From: Tetragonia tetragonoides
Taxonomy: Eukaryota; Streptophyta; Magnoliopsida; Caryophyllales; Aizoaceae
Length of the DNA stretch: 64,000 nucleotides
Direction of reading: 5' to 3'
Assembly: GCA_038025085.1 (NCBI GenBank)
Contig: CM076140.1
Location: 38,625,501-38,689,500 of the forward strand
This document shows, one piece after another, positions 33,410 through 45,957 of the stretch. The position numbers were made by a program, and so were the translations under genes. Within the stretch, counting starts at the first letter, position 1; the number at the start of each line of letters is the position of its first letter. The notes below the pieces were generated by a model. The model did not search any database. It was given only the letters and a program-made list of their open reading frames with translations, and was not told the origin of the DNA.

Positions 33410-34739
33410 TATTGACTGATATGTCCATATAGCCTACCGGAGTCAGTATGGAGACTATGATCTCCCATTCTGAGACAAATGACATTAGTGAAAGAGGTAT
33501 GAGATTTGTTTGTGAGACTTAGAGAGCGTCTATCTCGACAACATCATCTATGTGCATCGTTGTTTGCTTAAGATTGTGCAAACCATAGGAAATTTTGATA
33601 TGAACAGGGTGGAAAAACATCGACATTCTCAATTATAGGAAGAGTTTGATGTGGAGTAGGATTAGACTTCATAACCTCAAGTTTAAGAACAAAGAGGAAG
33701 TTAATGCAATAAAGAGACAAGTGGTTAAAGTATGTGGTCCAGCCATAGAACCCGGCGGCCATATTTATAGTAGATATGGGCTTGAAGAGAATAAAAGACA
33801 ATTAAAACATTACTAGCACTAAGAAAATACGTGTTTATACATGAGTAATTGGGGACATAAAAGTGGTAGAGAATTGAATGACAACCAAATTCTTCTCTAA
33901 CTGAGAGAGCATGAGGACTTGGAAGTATTCAGTAACTATCCATTCAATAATAAATTGTGCGAGAAGTGAAAAAAGTGCCATAATGTGGCATGAAACTACG
34001 ATTTGATAGACCAAACCCTTAGATAAGATGATGTGTCAAATATAAAAGGAGAAGCAAATTGATGAATGACAATATGCGTCGAGCTAGTAATAGAGCTACA
34101 ATATCATGTGATTGAATTCATAAAACCCCAATTACATTTAAAACTTAAACAATTGTAGCAACCATCAAAACATCAACTAAAATACCAATAACACAAACAA
34201 CAAACAAAACCTGGATAACATCATACTATTTATAAAAGAGGAGAGAGAGAAGGGTGATCTCTAACCTAGTTGAAGAAAATGGTAAAAGAAACAGAGGCTA
34301 CTGTCATGCAAGCATTTGTAGTCTCCCCCAATAACCTTCCAAATTACAACTAAACCAATTCAATTGAGGTTTTTAGGGTAATCTATCCGAAGCTGCAGAG
34401 TCCAACGAAATTGAAGCCATTGGTGCTTCAATTTTAGTCATTTTTGCCAAAATTGATAAGTAACTCAATCCAATAATAGACAACACCTTTGATTGGACAT
34501 GAGTATCACTAAATGTTGTCTTTTTATGGTGAGTTAGCAAGGAGTCAAAGGTTTTTTTCTTCCCCAAAGATTAATCCATTTGTGCAAATTAAATTGATGT
34601 AATTGGCTAATTTGCCATGAAACTAATCGAGTATGGTAACAACTCAAAGGAAGGGACCTGAGTTGCAAAATTGTTTGTCTTTAGAGTTTTGAATTTTGGG
34701 AAAAGATGACCAAATGGAAAAATATGAAGAGAACAAATA
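33410..34739. other. Decayed DNA, no feature recognised
   Basis: This is A/T-rich single-copy-looking sequence without open frames of recognisable similarity. A short minus-strand open frame at 34373-34567 has no similarity I can name. Confidence 0.4.
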
Positions 34740-34746
34740 TCAAAAG

Positions 34747-34873
34747 ATTTTGAGTTGGGTAGCGCAGTGGCTTGCACCCACTTGTTTCCAACAATGACCT
34801 TAGTTCAAGTCTCATTTCGAACAAAGTTGGAGCCTAATTATTTCTTCAAAAGAAAAAGAAAAAAAAACAAGTG
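34747..34873 (+). mobile_element. tRNA-derived SINE with target duplication TCAAAAG
   Basis: About 127 bp lie between two copies of TCAAAAG (34740-34746 and 34874-34880). The head contains an RNA polymerase III A box (TAGCGCAGTGG at 34760-34770) and a B box (AGTTCAAGTCT at 34802-34812). The tail is A-rich (AAAAGAAAAAGAAAAAAAAAC). This is the standard organisation of a short plant SINE transcribed by RNA polymerase III and moved by LINE proteins in trans. Confidence 0.8.
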
Positions 34874-35149
34874 TCAAAAGCCTAATCGGCGTTAAAGCAA
34901 CAACATTTCCATGAGAAAAATGTGGATTGATCCAAGAGGAATGTGACAAATCTAAAATGAGGGCCGGAAGGGCGGAAAATACTCATCAAGATTAGAGGGT
35001 ATTGGATGGTGGCAAGATAAGCGTGATTCGATGTGTGTCTTCTTCTTTCTTTTGAAAAGGCAATACAATCAGACACTTATACGGTTAACCTAATATGTTC
35101 CTTGCTAATAAATTGGAAAGATACTGGTCATAAGAAGATGACCAAATCA

Positions 35150-36130
35150 TTAACTCACGACACGAATGGCCAAAAGGAGCCATGAAATCAGCAACTGAAT
35201 TTGCTTCACGGAAGCAGACGATGACTTCTACTCTGTCAAAGAAATAGATATTCTTTTTTGTGTCGAAAATAATATTTTCAATCTCCCACAGAATATGTCA
35301 CTCGCCTCTGATAAACTTAATAACCGCTATATTATCACCTTCAATAATAATCTTACTAGATCCTTTAGATCTAGCCATTCTGAGGCCTTTATGCAAACCA
35401 ATTGCTTCTGCCAAAAGAATTGAGATGTGGCCACGTGATGTTTCTCCTAGAGAAGTAACATCCTCTCGCTCATCTCGAATGGAAAACCACATCCCAGCCA
35501 GCTGCAGATTATTAAGTTTAGATCCATCAAAAATTAATTTTAACATAATCTTGTCTTGACAATTACCATTTAGCATTTTCTCTAGATCTTTTAATAACTT
35601 TACTCTGGAGAAAGCCCCTTTGTGTCAAAATTTATCTCTTTAGCCGAAAGAATTTTTCATTTAAGAAAACTTACTTACTAGAAAATACTTTTTGGAAGGG
35701 ACTTGTTACTAACTCATTAAAAACAACTTTCTTCCTGACAAACCAAAACACCCACCATGTAATAATAAGAAGAATGATGGTTTGGGTCCAAGAGGTTTAT
35801 TTATTTAGAAAAATGAGTCTGTCCAGAAAAGAGAGCGCTTGATATATGTTGACCCGTAGGTTAACATTACAAAGAATTTCGACTTCTTTTTACTGTTGAG
35901 CAAGATTAGGATAATTAAAAAATAAGTGGAGTTTATCTTTGCAATGGAAGTTACAGAAAATACAATCTTGTGGAACAAAGACTTTACTATGTTGTAGTCT
36001 ATCTTTAAGAGGTATGCCATCAAGACATAACTTCCAAAGGAAGATTTTTACATTCGGCAAAATATTAAGATTCCAAATTCAACTAAATTCACATTTTGAT
36101 TAAAAATGATCTTTGATACCCTGGGTAATC
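35150..36130 (-). pseudogene. 3' part of an L1-type LINE (zinc-binding and RNase H domains)
   Basis: Read on the minus strand. First (36110-35850) comes the reverse-transcriptase zinc-binding domain: LPNVKIFLWKLCLDGIPLKD, then CIFCNFHCKDKLHLFFNYP. Then (35577-35298) an RNase H of the plant LINE type: LKLIFDGSKLNN, GMWFSIRDE, ISILLAEAIGLHKGLRMARS, IIIEGDNIAVIKF. Near 35160-35200 follows CFREANSVADFMA, the end of that domain. Frameshifts separate the parts. The endonuclease and RT are missing, so this is a 5'-truncated and decayed copy. No clear poly(A) was found at its end. Confidence 0.75.
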
Positions 36131-36614
<484 letters not shown>

Positions 36615-36921
36615 TATTTATTTATTTCCTATAATGTTTGGGTGAAGTTACATAGACAAGACCTATAATATAATCATATTTGTATTGTATTAATTGAAAA
36701 TCACATGGTAAATAAAATATGTTGTAAATATTTTGAGGAGTCCATTTTTTACTCACCATTTACCAGCATTTTCTGATATTATTGGAGTAAACTCTTATGA
36801 TCTTTGCCAATTTACGAACAAATGAAATTAAATATATTACTCCCTTCAAATTCTCAATTAATAATTAGTGGTACTAGAGAGAGACTCTCTGAGGACGATT
36901 TTTCTCGCACCTTTTGCTGCC

Positions 36922-38371
36922 ATGGTTATTGGAGCAAAGCGAGGCCGACCTCGAAAGCAACAACAAGAGAAGCCATCAAAGGAGAATCAGAAGGACGGGG
37001 ATGATGAAGGTCACCAACCTGAGCGAAGTTCTTCGTGGGTTCTTGGGGATTTTTTGCCTGAATCGTTTAATTTGGGGAAATCAAAAACCCTAAATTCAAA
37101 GAAAGCTAATGGAAAGTCGATTATGCATCAAACATCATCGATTCAACTTGAGGATCTCGGGTTTATTGAGTAAGTGAATTGCGAGAAGGGTAGCTCTTAT
37201 ACAAATCGAATGCAGAGCTGAGCTGATGAGATGAAAAATGTTCAAGAAATTGGGAATCAGGATGAGGAAATAATAACACCGCCATTGGAGGGCGAAGCTC
37301 CGAATACTGATCACGATGATGATGAGGATGATCAAGGGCCTGAAAGCCCTCTACCTGGACGTGATAAGGAGACATGGAAGAAGCTCTTTCTAGAAAATCG
37401 AGACCCTACACAAGGTATGAAACTTGCCTATGTTGAATTAGGTGAATCTGATGATGTGAAATTTGAATTAGATGATATTCAAGAAGCAAATGAGTTCTGG
37501 CAACATTCATTAGTAGGGTACTTTATGGGTGGGGGTATTAATGCTCTGGGGGTTAGACGGTTTATGGAGAGTTCTTGAAAATCTTTAACTAAACCATAGA
37601 TTCATATGCATACAAGAGGGTGGTTCATCTTGAAACTTCCCTCTGAAAGTGCAAAGATGGCGATTCTTGAAGGTGGACCTTGGTATGCTGGGAGTAAAGA
37701 ATGGACACCTGAATTCTCCTTTGGTGATACGGGTTCACAAAAGTTCCTATATGGGTGACATTCCCCAACTTGGATGCTATGTTCATGATTTAGAAAGGGC
37801 TTAGCAAGGTGGGAAGCAAGGTGCGGATACCTTTCTTTGCTGATAAGTGTACGACATCACGGAAAAAACTCTTGTATGCTCGCATGTTAAGTGAGATTGA
37901 TTTGAAGCAGAGCGCTGTCTATGAAAATCTGCCTAAGTTATGTGCCAAATGCAACAAATTGGGGCGGAATACACGAGATAAATGTAGGGTATCTATGAAA
38001 TAGGTCCCAAAAAAGTGGTGAAACAGCCTGTTATGCAGCCTATAGGGGCTAATTCAGAGACTGATAAAGGGGAGACTATGGCGGAACCACGAAATCAGCA
38101 GCCTACTGATAGCCAAGCTGTGGATGCAGGGGACAAAACACCTATAGGAGAAAGGGCACCTGATGGTTTTCAAGTTGTTTCAAGAAGAAGGTATACAAGC
38201 CCTTTAGGGGGGCAACATCATGCCTATTCTCTCAGTGGCAGAACTGATGGGAAGCATACTTCTGCAAGTACCATTCTAATCTCAAATGGGTTTGTTATGT
38301 TATTGAATGATGTGCTTATGGAGGAGGAGGTTACTAGAGGTAGGAAGGACGGTAAACCACCTAATCAATAA
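36922..38371 (+). pseudogene. LINE 1 ORF1, Gag-like protein (DUF4283 type) with an AT-hook motif
   Basis: ORF1 proteins of plant L1 elements bind the element RNA. The N-terminus has KRGRPRKQQQ, an AT-hook core (RGRPRK), shortly after the start at 36922. A second part (37231-37578) is acidic, then WKKLFLENRDPTQGMKLAYV. After frame changes there is a DUF4283-like core (GWFILKLPSESAKMAILEGG near 37622-37680; VGSKVRIPFFADK), and a degenerate CCHC knuckle, LPKLCAKCNKLGRNTRDKC near 37930-37990, in which the His is Arg. A hydrophilic C-terminus runs to 38371, where ORF2 follows after 2 bases. Shifts or stops occur near 37170, 37578, 37760 and 38003. Confidence 0.7.
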
Positions 38372-38373
38372 GG

Positions 38374-40861
38374 ATGGCCATGTGGAATATTAGAGGGTGT
38401 AATGACCCACAAAAAATAAAGGAGGTGAAGGCCTTCATGTATAGACAAAAACTAGATTTTGTTTCTTTAATTGAAACAATAATAAAAGAAAATAAGATTA
38501 GTGACATGATGACGAAATGGTTTAGGGGGTATAATTGGGTTAGTAACCATATTCTAGTCTATAATAGGGGGATTGTTTGCTTATGGAAAGATAGGGTGCT
38601 TTATGTTACTGTTATTGGTATGTCAAATCAGGTTATGCACTGCAAGATTAAAGGCAGTGGTGATTTGATTTTTTTACTCTACTGTGGTTTATGCAATGAG
38701 CCAGAGGTAGAGTAGACATGGACTCTAGGGTGATATGGTTGGTTGGGCTACTGGGATGAATGATCCTTGGATGGTTGATGGGGATTTCAATGTGGTTATG
38801 GATCCGGAGGAGTGGATCTCTGACACAGCTTCATTTCTTGCTAAGATTGATGACTTGATGCAGTGTGTTGGTAGCTGTGGGCTACAAGATTTGCCTTTTA
38901 TTGGGGCTCATTATACCTGGTGCAATAAGCAACAAGGGTCTGATAGGGTCATGCGTCAACTGGATAAAGTCATGGGGAATGCTGATTGGTTGGCCTTGTA
39001 GAGAGTTACAACTGCTGAGTTCCTTAATGCTGGGATCTCTGACCATTCACCTAACTGTATTCAGGTAGATAACTACTGAGTTCCTTATAGAGAGTTAAAT
39101 GCCTTAAGTGTTGGGGGGAGGATCCCGAGTTTCTGGCTATTGTGCACAGAGGTTGGAGTAGAAGAGTTGATGGGTATCCTATGTATCAAGTGACAAAGAA
39201 ATTGCAGTGGTTGAAGAAAGACCTTAAAGGGTTGCATAGTCAAATAAAGTTCAGTAGAACTGCTGAGAGGCTTCTCAATGCTGCAAATGTTCTCAAGGAC
39301 GTACAAGGTCAGTTTCAAGTTCATCCTAGGGATGAGATGCAGTTTAATTCTAGAGGAAAATAAGGCTATTGCTAATTACATGAAGTGGAGAAAGGTTGAA
39401 GATTCCATTTTGAAGCAGAAGGCTATTGGTGTGGAGATATCCTTAGGTGATGAAAATAATAAATATTTTCATGCCAAGGTTAAAGAGGGGAATTCTAAGC
39501 ATACTGTCAAATCCCTTTATGATGATAGGGGTGATTGTCATACTAACCATGACAAGATTGCAAACATGATTATTGAGTTTTACAGGAATCTCTTTGGTAG
39601 AGGACACCATGCTGAGCCTTTTGATGCTATGCACTTCATGGATGGTCCTGCTTTCAGTTCTAAATAGCAGGAGGAGGTGATGAAAATGGTGAGTGATGCT
39701 GATATTAAGGAAGCCAATTTTAGTATACCTGATGTAAATGCACCTGGGCCTACTGGATATGGAGCAACTTTCTTTAAACAAACTTGGAGTGTGGTTGGAC
39801 CTGATGTTTATAAGGCGAATAAGGACTTCTTTGTTAGTGGCAAGCTCTTGAAGTCTGTGAATGCAACTGTTGTTTCATTAGTGCCCAAGTGTGCTAACCC
39901 CTCAAATGTGGGTGATTTTAAACCCATTGCGTGTTGCAATGTACTGTACAAAACTATCACAAAACTAATTTCAAGAAGATTGAAGAATTTCATCACTGAA
40001 TTGGTAGAGGTTGAACAGTTTGCATTTGTGCCTGGTAGGAGGATTCATGATAGCATCGTCTTGTCGCATGAGTTGGTTCATAAATACAATAGGAAACATA
40101 TCTCTCCTCGAGCAATGCTAAAGATAGATGTTAGGAAAGCTTACGACTCAGTCCATTGGGGGTTTCTTGAAGGGATGCTGAGGGTTCTTGGTTTTCCTGT
40201 AGGTTTCATTTGAAGAGTGATGTTGTGTGTTTCTACTCCATAGTTTTCCATCAACTTGAAAGGCAATTTAAAGGGTTTCTTCCCTGGTGGTAGGGGTTGA
40301 GGCAAGAGGATCCCGTGTACCCGTACTTGTTTGTTCTATGTATGGAGGGGTTGTCAAGAATGATGAGGAAGTTTCACGCCAATCCATCTTTTAGCTACCA
40401 TCCTAAGTGCAAGAGAATATGGCTTACACATCTTGTGTTTGTGGATGACCTTTTAATGTTTACAAGAGGTGATAAAAACTCTATTGATGTTGTTATTGGA
40501 GTGTTTCACTCTTTTGCTGCTCAATCTGGCTTGATGGAAAATGACTTTAAGAACTGTTTCTACTTTGGGGAGTTAATCATGAGGAGAAGGATGATATTTT
40601 ACAGAGATGGGGTTCCAAGAGGGGGAATTCAGTGATTTTTACTACTTTAAATTACTGGTGTGTTGTTTTTCTTCTTGATAAACATGTCATATTTGAATTG
40701 CATAAAATGGGGAGAAATTTTTTATGGGGACATCTGCAAAGACCTCATGCTATGGTAAAAATTGGTTGGAAAAATATTTGCTGCAGCACGAAATTTGGTG
40801 GGTTACGAATTAGGCATGTTGGTCACTGGAATGCTACATCTTTGTGGAAAAATGTGTGATG
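38374..40861 (+). pseudogene. LINE 1 ORF2, endonuclease and reverse transcriptase (5' part)
   Basis: ORF2 of a plant L1-type LINE nicks DNA and copies the element RNA at the nick. Endonuclease domain: MWNIRG with the catalytic Asn at 38383, LDFVSLIETI with the Glu, then (after a stop near 38713) MVDGDFNVVMDPEEW, HYTWCNK, and GISDHSPNCI near 39032-39060 (its last Asp-His). RT domain: FKPIACCNVLYKTITKLISR, EQFAFVPGRRIHDSIVLSHE, LKIDVRKAYDSVHW with the first catalytic Asp, RQEDPVYPYLFVLCMEGL, and VFVDDLLMF with the catalytic Asp pair near 40440. Several stops and shifts break it (38713, 39001, 39667, 40213, 40635, 40859). It continues at 50245 after copy C. Confidence 0.82.
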
Positions 40862-40866
40862 CATTG
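40862..40866 (+). repeat. Target site duplication CATTG (left) of copy C
   Basis: CATTG occurs at 40862-40866 and again at 50240-50244, directly flanking the outer ends of copy C. Five bases is the standard duplication length for Ty3/gypsy elements. Confidence 0.93.
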
Positions 40867-42113
40867 TGTAAAGACCCGGGATTTTTGTCCAATCCAACGT
40901 TTTTGGTTTCCACGGAGTATGTCCTTATAGAAAATTTGTAAGCTAGGGGTTTAGATAAGTTCAAGGAACCGTCGAGTTAGAAAAGCTTTTGAAAAGACTT
41001 GAATTAAATAAAAACCATGAAAGATGTAACAAATCTGCTATCGGCATTTTATCGAAGGGACAAACCGAAGGGACGATCCAATAGCGCGATAAGTGAACTG
41101 ATCATGTTTTTAGAAAGACTCCCGCTCATATAGAACATATGAGTACCCAAGAATAAAGGTTTCGGGGGCGAAGGTACGAGGTGGGAAGGTGTTCGGCACC
41201 CAACTCGCCCGTATGATGACGGCCTCTACTAACTCAAGTTTGCTCAATAATTTAAAGACATGATTCCCACACAAACTGGATTAACAACCTAGACTTAGAC
41301 TATTAATTGGTTCATCACAAGCATCACAACATTTATTAATGACCCTTATTTAGACATGCATTCGGTTAGACAATTTGGGCAGCACAACGACTATACAGAC
41401 AATATTTAGGAAGCGATAAAAACATGTACTAGCATGATATTTACATTATGAATACTAGAAAATAAAAAATTAGGCAATTAATTAATTTGAGCCCTCAGGA
41501 GTTAGTACCTGAACTGTAGGCTATATTTGACAAAAAAGTAAAAGACAAGATCTCAAGTTTGGAAGAAAGAGGGAGAAGCTCAGAGTCAATACTACTGAGA
41601 ATAGAGGTTGTCAATTGTAGACTGTGTGTTTTGAACTGAGGGAGGAGGGTCGTATTTATAGGCGTGGAGGAGTAGGGTTGGACGGCTGAAAAGGAGCCTA
41701 AAATCAAATTGGGCTTGAAAAAAGAGTCGGGCCAGAAGCCACGTCAACGCCGCTAACGGCCCTGGTCAGGGCCGCTGATGGCTGTCAGCTGCTAGTCTAG
41801 TCTATTTTTATTTTCCGGGGGAATTTTAGTATTCCGAAAAATATGAAAAGATCGTTTTACCCCTGGATGGTAAAAGATGGTTCTACCCCAAAATCGCAAC
41901 TTGGCGACCGGGGGTCGGAAAAAGGCGTGAGACATGTCGTTGGAAAGCTCTTGAACGGGGCTTTTGAATGAAATGGAATGAAGGAGTGTTTGGAGGAAAA
42001 CCTGAGACCTTATCTTAACTATTAAAGCAAAATTTGAGTTCAAGTTTATAAATTACTCCTTTCATCATCGGGCTTTTACGGAGAAATCTGAAGGCGCTTT
42101 TTTGGTGTCTAAA
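40867..42113 (-). repeat. 3' LTR of copy C
   Basis: The repeat is reverse-oriented, starting TGTAAAGACC at 40867 and ending GGTGTCTAAA at 42113 (GGCGTCTACA in other copies). It contains decayed palindrome motifs near 41747-41790 and a reverse TATA box (TATTTATA at 41653-41660). The reverse polypurine tract (GAAGCCCCCACTTT) follows. Confidence 0.92.
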
Positions 42114-43160
42114 GAAGCCCCCACTTTGATCGAGCTTGAGTAAAAGCGAAGATCAAAGTATTCCGAAGGCGACATGCAGGATGCTGATGTGCTCGTAGCG
42201 TGCCAAGCTTTCATCTCTGTGAACACAAGAGAAAATAAAGGTTATGGTAGCAGGATAGAACACCGCTCGTAGATGGCCTAAACGTCTTCTGGGAACTGTA
42301 TTTAGAGTGAATGAAAAAGTTAGTAATACTTTTGAGAATGGTGAACGTGGAGTGCTTCGACAAACAGTGACTAAACACCACTCGGTGGGTGTCGAGATTC
42401 TGTCCCTGTACCAGAAACGAAAAAGTCAACGAGACAGCGCGATAAAAAAAATAACGGCTGTAAATGGGAAGTAACGTGAGAGTGAATAGTATAAATGCTT
42501 TATCGAGCAAACAGTGACTAACCACCACTCGGCGGATGCCGAGATTCCGTCCCTGCACAAGAAACGAAAAGGTCGACGAGACAGCGCGATCAAAATGACG
42601 ACTGTAAAATGTTTAAAACATATGAGCAGTTTAAATGCAATAGCTTAAGCAATCATTGACTGAAACATATAAAACAATAAATGGATAGTATAACTGCAAC
42701 AGTTTAAGCAATCATTGACTGACACATAATAAGTAACCTCGTAGAAGGACAGTTTAACCGCAATAGCTTAAGCTACCATTGGCTGACCCAAAATTTGTGA
42801 TCTCGCAGGATGACAGTTTAACCACAATAGCTTAAGCGACCATTGACTGACCCCAAAATCGGGATATTTGGTAAGGTTGATAGACTTTCCGGGCTTAAAA
42901 TAATTTAGGCACTCAGGGCGGTGAGAGACTTCGCTGCATGTATCCGAGTTTCAGTATTTTGGACCTGCAAAATATAATTAGGTTAGTTTTACATGAAAGT
43001 AGTTGCTATCGTAAAATGGGCCAACTGTCAAATTTGAATTTGTGGGCCAAAGGGACTTGCTCCCGTGCACTTGGTACTGATATTTGCCGCGAACGAACTG
43101 GAACAACGAACTCTGGACTGGAAAGAGGATCGTGGGACAGCAAGTGGGGCCCGCGTGTGC
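42114..43160 (-). repeat. Hypervariable untranslated region with tandem repeats (copy C)
   Basis: Two long units (about 42355-42440 and 42505-42600) share AACAGTGACTAA, GTCGAGATTC and GTCCCTG, then AAGAAACGAAAA and CGAGACAGCGCGAT. Downstream, about four shorter units carry CAATAGCTTAAGC and ATTGACTGACCC (42625-42855). Copy B has the same elements in other numbers. Confidence 0.8.
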
Positions 43161-43338
43161 AGGGCCGCTAGCGGCCCAGGCCAGCCCCGCTAGCGGTGTT
43201 GGGCCTCGGGTGAAGGCCGCTAGCGGTGCTGAGCTTGAGCCGAATAAGAAGTGCTTCAGCGCTTTTTTTTCTTTTTCGCGTGCCATTCTTCTTCTTCGTC
43301 GAGCCTATTGTCGAGAGCATTGTCGAAAGCCACCATTT
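43161..43338 (+). promoter_or_regulatory. Promoter region of the copy C PMD gene with three palindromes
   Basis: CCGCTAGCGG motifs lie at 43164-43175 (perfect GCCGCTAGCGGC), 43188-43197 and 43217-43228. The TATA-like CGAATAAGAA follows at about 43241. The 5'-UTR intron and the normal start codon are deleted: the sequence jumps from the UTR (TCGAAAGCCACC) into codon 42 or so of exon 1. Confidence 0.6.
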
Positions 43339-45957
43339 ATGCGACTGTATCAGGACTCATTTATGCGACTGGACTGGCGCCTGACTGGGGTTTGGAACCG
43401 TAGTATCTTACTACCGGAGAGGCAGAGTCATCTGTCTAACCCTGAGCTGGTATGTTTTCTGGCTCTCTTTTTTTTCTGTTCAGCATACATATTTTTTGAA
43501 CTGAAAATTTGAACTGTTAGTGCTTCGGCACACGAATAAATTGGGACTTGTACTGGATTGGTGGTCAGCTGTATATAATCTATATGGAATTATTTTAGCT
43601 GTATTTGTAGTATATGGGGTGTTGAGAAAATTTTGCTTGTTGGCTAGGGTGTTGGCATTTAGTTGCAGGCTCACGGGTCTACCTCCCATTGGGCTATGAT
43701 GTTGCAGACTTTTTCAGTGGGAGCTAGGAATTTGGTATTGGGCTCGGGTTTTGACCATTTCGTGACCGTTATCCCTGCTTGTCACTGAGGGGATTCTAGG
43801 ATTATTGGTAGGGGGCTAATGGAGAGGTTCTGGGATTCCACGAACACTTTTCATACGCCTGTAGGAGAGATGTTCCCTACCCCTTATCAGTTCGTTGTGT
43901 TGACGGGTCTATCCTTTAGAGGGCGTCGTATTCAGTACGACACGGGTTACTGGCAACAGAGTGTCAGGTTACTCGAGCTTTATGGGCCTGTGTCTGCACA
44001 TTTTGATAAGGATCGGGTTTCTTTGGTGCGGTTATGGGCGGCTTTGGCGGAGCAGGGGCTTACTGAGAAGCAGATAGCCCATATCTTCCTGGCATGCTTG
44101 TTGGGGTCGACCATTTTCACTCAGAAGAAGAGTGTATGTCAAGTCGGTTTCTTGACATGTTTAGAGGATTTGACTAAGGTTCATGAGTAGAACTTCGGTG
44201 CTTCTGCTTATGCTTCCTTGGTGAGATGGTGTCGTCGGGCTTGCAGGCCAAAGCCAACGAGTGAGAGGGCGTCTATCTCGGGCCCGTGGAAGATACTGGA
44301 GGTAGGCCCATCTGTTCCTTCTTTTTTTTTTCTTTCCCCATGTATGCTTTTGGACTTGGAGATTACTTTCTTGCTTGTATGGCAGCTGTGGTTCTTTGAG
44401 TATTTTTCGGCCTTTGGTCTTGACCATCCTGGTTTGAGAATGTTCCCACTAGGTTCACGGTGGATTGGTAGAGATAACCACTCGTTTACCTCGCTGCGTC
44501 TATGGTATGTTGTAGTTGACTTGTGCATATATTCTTTTTCGTCCATTTGGTGTGAATGAACTTTTGAACTGGTAACCTGTAGGTGTCATGGTTCGCTTTT
44601 GATGGTAGTCCTGGGGTTCCGCCCCATATTACTATGGAGTCTTTCAGGGTGTCCTCCTTGCGGGTGGTTTTCGAGGGGCCATTCGGCTTTGTGTGGTACT
44701 TGGGGGATCGTTTGACCCGGCTGATTTATCCTACTTTGGGTAGTCATCTGGTTCCGGAGGATCCTCCTTTACCATGTTCTATCTGCGCGGTCTGAGCGTG
44801 TGGGATTTGGGGGTCGTGGCTCGTGGTATGGTGGCCATGGAGTTTCTTATGCCGGAGGTTGTTGGCTTTGACCGCACGACCGTGTACCTGGCTTACCGCT
44901 TGGATCATCTGATGCCGGACCTCACTTCTGAGGTAAGAAATTTATCTGCACCTTTTTAGCTATATGTGTGATATACTGACTTCTTGTGTCTCGCAGGCGG
45001 ATCGTCTAGCTCCTCAGGGTCCTAGGAGGTCCCATTCTAGAGTTCCTCGGGGTCAGCCCCAAAGCGTGCCCTTGCCGACTAATGAGGTGAGGTATATTGG
45101 GGAGAGCGGGGGATGCATAGTAGAGGAGTTCCCTCTACATATGGCTGATGGAGAGGCTGTGGAGGGCTTGCCTTTGCCTGATGGTTTTACGGGGGTAAGT
45201 TCCTTTCTATCCCTTCTTCTATTTTGTGTTTGCCTTAGGGTGCTGACTCTATCTCTTGTGTTTGTGTTTTTGTAGCTGAACCGGGAGCAGACTTCTCAAA
45301 TCTTCAAGCTCATTCACCTGTTGAATAAAGGCTATGGCCGGGTGATGGGCAAGGGGAAAAGTTCTCGGTCTAAGACTGTTGATGTAAGTCGACTTTCATC
45401 CTTTGTTTAGCTAAGTGAAGTGCTTAACTTAACATCTCGATCTTGATTGTTTGCAAATGTCTCAGTCTTCGTCTTCGGTGGGACCTCGACATTCTTCTGC
45501 TGCGAGGGCCTCTTCGGCGAGCAGACCGTCTGTTGCTCGTTCACCTCCCGTAGCTGTGACCAGGCCTCCTGTTGATGAGGCACCCGGACCTTCTGTGCCG
45601 TACATTCCTGAGATGTTCTCCCTTGCGGGTTTCAAGCCTTCACTTGATAGCAGGCCTATCGTTACCCCCACGGCTAGAGGTTGGGCGAATGCCCCTGGAT
45701 GGGATGTGCCTCATACTGGGCCTTCGTATCAGGATGTGGCGATGAACTTTGCTAGTCAAGCCACAGAGAGCCTCTTCGGAGCGGGGTTTTCGGCACGTAC
45801 CCCCATGCGCGCACCAACATATGAGAGGCGGGACATGAGGCCTGACAACAGCAGGCCCATTTATAGCTCTTCTCTCCATTATTCGACTGGGAACTATGGT
45901 CAGGGGTCGTTCGTTGATGATGAGCCTGACAGCAACAGTGATGACGACTCTGGTTGA
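43339..45957 (+). pseudogene. Plant mobile domain (PMD) antisense gene of copy C, N-terminally truncated
   Basis: Exons are 43339-43449 (partial exon 1), 43669-44301, 44386-44504, 44583-44932, 44997-45194, 45276-45383 and 45457-45957, matching copies A and B. The product resembles plant mobile domain proteins: PYQFVVLTGLSFRG and DKDRVSLVRLWAALAEQG in exon 2, LWFFEYFSAFGLDHP in exon 3, FGFVWYLGDRLTRLIYP in exon 4, a basic stretch (RVMGKGKSSRSK) in exon 6 and a fully open Ser/Pro-rich exon 7 ending SDDDSG. Lesions: a deleted N-terminus, a TGA stop (43786-43788, in CHSGDS), a TAG stop near 44188, a 34-nt deletion in exon 3, a 1-nt deletion in exon 4 near 44771, and the last intron acceptor changed from CAG to CAA. 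It is antisense to the element RNA and kept although pol is lost. Confidence 0.82.
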
